A stretch of DNA of 64,000 nucleotides from Enoplolaimus lenunculus (lineage: Eukaryota > Nematoda > Enoplea > Enoplida > Thoracostomopsidae), in assembly GCA_030248215.1 (NCBI GenBank), contig JASANG010003653.1:124001-188000 (forward strand), read 5' to 3'. Below, one piece after another: positions 59,062 through 64,000 of this stretch. The translations under genes were made by a program, and so were the position numbers. The notes under the pieces are model-generated. The model was not told where the DNA came from. It made no database searches and saw nothing but the letters and a program-made list of their open reading frames with translations. The first letter of the stretch is position 1; each line of letters begins with the position of its first letter.

Positions 59062-59411
59062 CAGGGCGTAACCGGAATTCCGTTTCCGGTAAAAATTGGT
59101 GTCGGTTTCCGTTACAGAAATAACGGAAATTCTATCATTTTTACTTTAAAATTTAGTTCCATATCACGTATATATCTCGCAATTTTTCGTTACAGATATG
59201 CTGCAATTGTTCGAAAAGAAATAAAAATTACGAAATTTATCTAAAATTTAAAAACTTCAATGCAACCGGTATTTTTTCTTCAAATTTTTAGAAAGCCCGG
59301 TGAACTTTTGCATGCCTCCATATTTGGGCAGAAAAATAAACATCTTTGAAACTTTTCCGTTATTTTGATCGCTATCTGGTTCCGTTAGTTTTACTATTCG
59401 TTTACACCCTG
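59062..59411. mobile_element. hAT-like MITE with perfect target duplication
   Basis: CAGGGCGTAACCGGAATTCC at the left and CTATTCGTTTACACCCTG at the right. GTGAACAC is repeated exactly at 59054-59061 and 59412-59419. It is related to the copy at 44892-45412. Confidence 0.8.
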
Positions 59412-59419
59412 GTGAACAC

Positions 59420-60860
59420 GAGCAGCAAAAACGTCTGGTACTCCGGTATATCTACTCAGTAAAACATTCTACTGATATAAAAAATACTTTAGTTATATTT
59501 CACTAAATTTTTTATGTATTAGTCTCCTGAATAGTGAGTAAATCTTTGCTGAAATAGTAAAACTACTACTGTCATGAATTTTAAAACTTCAAAGATATAG
59601 ACCTTTTTTCTGCGGTCAGTTTAAACTGACATCAGCAAGATATGGGTTAAAATTAAGTAAAACTTTGTCAAACACCATAGTAAGTAAAAATGGCACTTAA
59701 TTTGACAACAGTTTTACTTAATTTTAAGCATTTTTAGTGAGCAATGAAATAGATATTACAAACACTAGTAAGTCAGCGCCCAGGCACAATGAGTAAAAAT
59801 CGCTCCAGATGAAAGGCATGCGAAGAAAGGCGTAAACTGATATTAAAAATAACGGAAACGTATAATAACGGTTCCATTGTAGAAATTGACACTATCCGGT
59901 ACATAAATTCGGTGGCACCCTGGGACCAGGACGTTTTTTTGGGTTTCGTTTAGTTAATACATCGCTATAAATTTGTTACCTGAAAAGTGTGGATCTTGTC
60001 TTAGCTTTTAAACATGTTTACTTTAAAAACTGCCTTAAACTTGTACACAAACTCATCAAAAGCACATATATTAAAAATATGAGAAATTTCACTGCCGATG
60101 TTTTAGGAAATGGTTAAAATTTCGCCGTACCCGCACCCAAGGTTCAATTATTCGCTGGAACTAGAAGTTTTCTGGTATATATATCATATATGCTTCTTGT
60201 GGGTTGGCCAGTTTATTCCAAAATTACAAAGATAAAACCACATTCTGCCATGTACGGCTGTTTTATACTTTCTAAATACTCTTTCTTTGAACTTTAAACC
60301 TAATGGTTTATCTAACAACTAATTTTGAGTTTATGTCTTATTTTACGTGAATTTACTACCGTGTTTTCTGTACAAAAAGCATTTGCTGACATTTTAAAGC
60401 TTTAAAACCGAAGCCTTTAAATTTTACCAAGTCAACGTCTTTTGATTTCACTCCGTTGTCATCTGGCAAACGAGTGTCGGGCCAAAATTTTGACGCTTTT
60501 AAACTTATTTAAACGAACTCAAAGCCAGAAATGTTTTCGGTCAAAATTACGAAAAATGTGTTTCGTTTGAAGTTAAAAAATTTAACACAGAAAATGTGCA
60601 CGGTTGACATATGCCGCATTCAAATGTTTTGAGTTTTGCAATTTGCATTTTTAGGTAAATTACCAGTATCGAAGCCGCCGACTTTACCGAACACAACTGA
60701 AATTACATGTCGGAAGCAGAGACACGAATATGGTTAAATGATTAACACGAACCGATATTGGTTTAACATCGCCTCTTGAACGAACCCCGCCCACATGTAT
60801 GCTTTGGGTTAAGTGTTCGAAAACGATTTCCTATGCCTATTAAAGCTTAGCATAAGCCTA
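59420..60860. other. intergenic stretch, no supported gene
   Basis: AT-rich. A lone hAT-like right end (GGTGGCACCCTG) lies near 59910-59922. Nothing else is recognisable. Confidence 0.4.
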
Positions 60861-60869
60861 TGTTTGTTC

Positions 60870-61081
60870 GGCCAATGTAAAGAACAGTGGGCGGAACAGT
60901 AAGCATACTCCTAAGCCTTAGCCTAAGCCTAAGCCTAATCCTAAGCGTAAGAATGAGCATATTCCTAAGCTTAAGCCTAAGCCTAAGCCTAAGCCAAGCA
61001 AAAATAATTACTCTAAAGTTTAAGCTTATTCTATTGCAGTCCCACAGAAAAGCGTTCCGCCCCTGATCTTTACATGGGACC
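60870..61081 (+). mobile_element. hAT-like MITE (GCCTAA family), longest GCCTAA run
   Basis: GGCCAATGTAAAGAACAG at the left and CTGATCTTTACATGGGACC at the right. Flanks GTTTGTTC (60862-60869) and GTTTGTTG (61082-61089) match at 7 of 8. It contains two blocks of GCCTAA units separated by a GTAAGAATGAGCATATTCC linker. Confidence 0.75.
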
Positions 61082-61891
61082 GTTTGTTGTAAGCCTGAAG
61101 CCTTATCCTTACATGTTTAGTAGTGTGTATTAGAGACATTGTATATATGAACCGAGGTATAACTAGGGTTAAAGAGAAAACATTCCGCTATATCATTTCT
61201 CAGATTTCGAGTCAATTACCATCCAAAAGCAGTTTGCATTGCAAACATTTTACTAAAAACGTAGAATTCTTTCTCAAGTATACCAATTCGAATTACACGT
61301 TGGAACATTCCAAAACGGAATTGTGACATTCTTCTCTGATCAACTTTTATACGTTTTGATTGGTTACTACATAAACCGCAAAAGCTAGAAATATGAGTAT
61401 TTACATCATCCAATCAAAATTGTGTATGGCATCGAGATATTAACGAATCACCACATGCGCAGCTTGAGCAAACAGAGAGAATTCCGCCTTGGTCTATACC
61501 AAGTCGTAATTTTACTATGGACTAGCCCAATTCGGAATTGGGCTAAATAACGCTTTAGCCTTAGCTCAAATCCAAACCATTTAGTATAAATTTCTGTTGA
61601 GATTGCGTCAAAATCTTGCTGGACAAAGGTAAGTTTTCGTTACAATGCGAAAATCAGTCTTTCTATTTATTGTTATGCGTAACTGAACTTGCTAAAATTA
61701 AAATTTTTCTAGCTAACCAAAGAAGACAAACGCCACAGTAGATATGAGCTGAAGCCAAAGTACGAGCTATATTAACCTTTATTTCTGACTAATCTTGTTT
61801 GCCCAAACTGAATGAATTGCCTAAACTGGCTCTTTGAATAAAAACTTATCGGAACATACCATTGTCATTTTAGTTTTACATAAAATTAATA

Positions 61892-62092
61892 ATGTCAGCT
61901 AAAAGTGGGAAATTACGACTCGATTCTGGAAAACATGGAGGTAACTCTCAAGTGTCCGAGGCGCGTAGCCGGGTTGGTTCCGGGAACAGGCCAGGGTCGA
62001 AACAGGCGTGGGCTGAACCTGGTCAACTGTGCGGTAAAGAGTTGATGAACGCGCGAAATGATGCGTTGAGTGACACTGTGTCCTACATCAGG
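61892..62092 (+). CDS. first coding exon of an unidentified gene, continues beyond what can be seen
   Basis: After an acceptor (CATTTTAG at 61865-61872) an ATG at 61892 opens 67 codons. They start MSAKSGKLRLDSGKHGG and end MNARNDALSDTVSYIR at AGG followed by GTAAGA, a strong donor in phase 0. The segment is clearly more GC-rich than its flanks, is hydrophilic and Gly/Ser/Arg-rich, and lacks a recognised domain. A strong donor further upstream (AAAG/GTAAGT at 61629) could end a 5' UTR exon. The intron contains Tc1-like MITE copy C only 26 nt after the donor. No second exon was found up to 64000. The protein is not recognised. Confidence 0.5.
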
Positions 62093-62118
62093 GTAAGACT
62101 GGCATTTATATCTGCATA

Positions 62119-62558
62119 CTGTAGTGACCCGAATAAGAGGGGGACTGATATTTATTTGGCCTCTCCAGAGGTACCCTCTCTTGTTATTCGGTTACGGACT
62201 GTTATTTATTTTTAACCCACGCTCCGTCACCCTTCGTTACTGATATATATCGGGTACTGCAATTATCCGTTGAATTAAACTTTTATTTGTCTTGTGTCAA
62301 TAGCTTGAGCGATAATGCAAGGTTATACCTAGGAATGTACATTCAAAATTTAAGTACGCTTTAACGTTTCGAACTCAAATTATTTGGTCTTGAAGTCATT
62401 TGTGCGCTACAATTGGGGATATTGACAGTTATGGACTCTAATTAGGGTTTAGGGACTATATCTGCTTACGGACCCTTATTTGGGATACCGACTTCTATTG
62501 ATTGAGACTTAAAATAGGGACCCCTTCTTATTACGCCCTCTTATTCGGGTCACTACAG
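62119..62558 (+). mobile_element. Tc1/mariner-like MITE (copy C)
   Basis: The ends CTGTAGTGACCCGAATAAGA and TCTTATTCGGGTCACTACAG are exact complements. CATA precedes and follows the element. A short duplication near the right end repeats CCCTCTTATT. The interior TTAA is the site at which copy A received its insertion. Confidence 0.8.
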
Positions 62559-64000
62559 CATAGTAGCTTTTTAATTTTGTTCCGAAGTTGGCGCCCATGT
62601 TAGTTGTATTAGAGCATCTCCACTGTGAGACAGGAACACTGAAACTTAGAGTCTAGGAAGCTTGCGCATATATTTAGGCTTACGCTTAGGTTTAGGCTTA
62701 GGTCTGGTGTTAGGTTGTGTGAGCAGGTCCTTATAAACTAAGATGATTTACAAAGTTTGCAAAAAGAGCACATCCGGCTCCGGTAAAATACATTAGCGGA
62801 GGTATGCATTGCTGAAAACTATATTGTAACTTTGTATTATACTGTTATTATGGCAACATCACGATATTTGACGGCGCATTTTGTTCGAAATGATAAATAT
62901 AGTAGCTCTGCAAACCAACTTCATACTAACCCCCTCTTAGAAACAAAAGTATAAACGTATTATCTGCGATGTCATTGGTGTAAAAAATTTCAACCCCACT
63001 CCACCTCACCCCGTGGGAAATTTTCGAGGGGATCCCCATGAGGATTCCGGCCCCCTCGTTTAGCTACCGAGCGTGGTGGACATTTTGTCGGTTGTTATCA
63101 AATGACATGAGTATCTCTAATCATTAAGGAAGCCTACACTAAAGGCTGTAGTTGGACAAATAATTAATATAGCTTAACCATATCAATTCTTGTTTGCCAT
63201 TTTCAATTGTATCTTCATTCGTTAAATCGAGGTTTATGCCGCATTCAGTCATGCTAGTTTTGGCAGCGAGAACTCGCAACTGCAATTTGCACATACAATT
63301 TTTTGACAGAAAGAACTTGCAGCTGCAACTTGCAGCTGTTTAGTTTTATTAAATAACAATGGAAGGGCACCATAAAATCTTAGGGTCTTGTGGATAAACA
63401 TACTTTATCAGATCACAATGTATTATCCAACTCACCTGTATGGTCATCAGCAGACTTTTGGTGAGCAGGGGCGTGCGTAACCATGTGTTTAGAAAGAGGG
63501 GATCCGAGTGGTTAAAACATAAGAGCCTGAGTACTGAACAAGTTTATAAGCACGTATGTGATGCTTGGTACTGAATGCAGTTTACCATGAACAGTTGCCG
63601 AGATGTAGAGCAAACTAGTGAATAAAAATACGGATAACGTTGTCTATACCAGGGTATTTATGACAAAATTTTATAACCATCTACACATCTGGCCTCGGTT
63701 CCGGCATTTTTTTAGCATACGGCTAGGCCATGTATTAAGATAGTGAATATGTAGAATTTTTTTTATTCAGCAGGCAAAATGTTTTTCAAACAGCTATAAA
63801 TAACCTGCTCACAAGAGTGATGATAAAACATAACCGAAAATTTTATACACCGTTCGCTGATGCTAATGCAAAATCCGGGCTAGAGAAGTACCGCACAGGC
63901 TAAGGTGGAATTTAAACCCACCACTCGTGCAGTTATTATATTCAAATATTTTAATGGCAATGCAGCAGCGAAAATGTAAAACAATATTTTAAAAAATTTT
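62559..64000. other. window end: repeat fragments, no supported exon
   Basis: 62670-62710 has TTAGGCTTAxG-type sequence related to the GCCTAA MITE family without its ends. 63235-63345 has the GCAGCTGCAA repeat. The gene begun at 61892 may continue through here or beyond. Confidence 0.4.

Noticed and set aside
60900-61010. GCCTAA tandem units as evidence of a chromosome end or telomere fusion.
   Set aside because: They lie inside a MITE with terminal repeats and a target duplication and recur in at least five other copies, so they travel with the element.
61585-61591. TATAAAT as the core promoter of the gene starting at 61892.
   Set aside because: It is only 38 nt before a splice donor, which would leave an exon of barely more than ten bases; not enough support to annotate.

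Overview
The window is nuclear DNA of an intron-rich animal, most likely an invertebrate. The coding regions are split by GT-AG introns, the background is AT-rich, and dispersed repeats fill most of the space between genes. Three genes are recognisable by comparing spliced translations with known families. They are a UBL3 (membrane-anchored ubiquitin-fold) gene on the minus strand (22291-25089, five coding exons), a TEX264 ER-phagy receptor gene on the plus strand (37391-42237, four exons), and a COLGALT (GT25 collagen galactosyltransferase) gene on the plus strand (46274-51906, eleven exons). All three reading frames stay open across every proposed junction. The phylum cannot be fixed from the sequence.

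Layout. 1-5.5 kb: one very large, compositionally distinct exon (1286-5449) for a low-complexity Ser/Thr/Ala/Arg-rich protein of unknown function. A phase-compatible signal-peptide-like first exon may lie at 162-230. 5.5-22 kb: no firm gene, mostly MITEs, a Helitron-like element, SINE copies and AT-rich sequence, with two unassigned exon-like ORFs on the minus strand (17311-17505, 19076-19256). 22.3-25.1 kb: UBL3. 25.3-37.4 kb: tRNA-derived repeat arrays, a decayed LINE, a decayed DNA transposase and a 1.6-kb element with long terminal inverted repeats. 37.4-42.2 kb: TEX264, with a Helitron-like copy and a hAT element with perfect target duplication in intron 1. 46.3-51.9 kb: COLGALT, with an exact 171-bp tandem duplication in intron 8. 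52-61.8 kb: densely packed hAT-type MITEs, foldback elements and palindromes. 61.9-62.1 kb: the first coding exon of an unidentified gene that probably continues past the window.

The genes do not form an operon. TEX264 and COLGALT are same-strand neighbours and both products belong to the endoplasmic reticulum: TEX264 is an ER-membrane autophagy receptor, and COLGALT modifies collagen hydroxylysine in the ER lumen and ends in an HDEL-like signal. This adjacency may be chance. UBL3 is a small Ubl with a C-terminal cysteine cluster and CaaX box.

The richest information outside the genes is in the mobile elements. Several MITE families can be defined with ends and target duplications read directly: four hAT-like families with 8-bp duplications, a Tc1/mariner-like MITE, and a piggyBac-like MITE (CCC ends, TTAA target) that carries a tRNA-like core and has inserted into the Tc1-like MITE. 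There are also Helitron-like tails and palindromic foldbacks. One hAT-like MITE family carries internal GCCTAA runs, which read as the TTAGGC telomere motif on the other strand. No retrovirus-like or capsid-bearing element was recognised.
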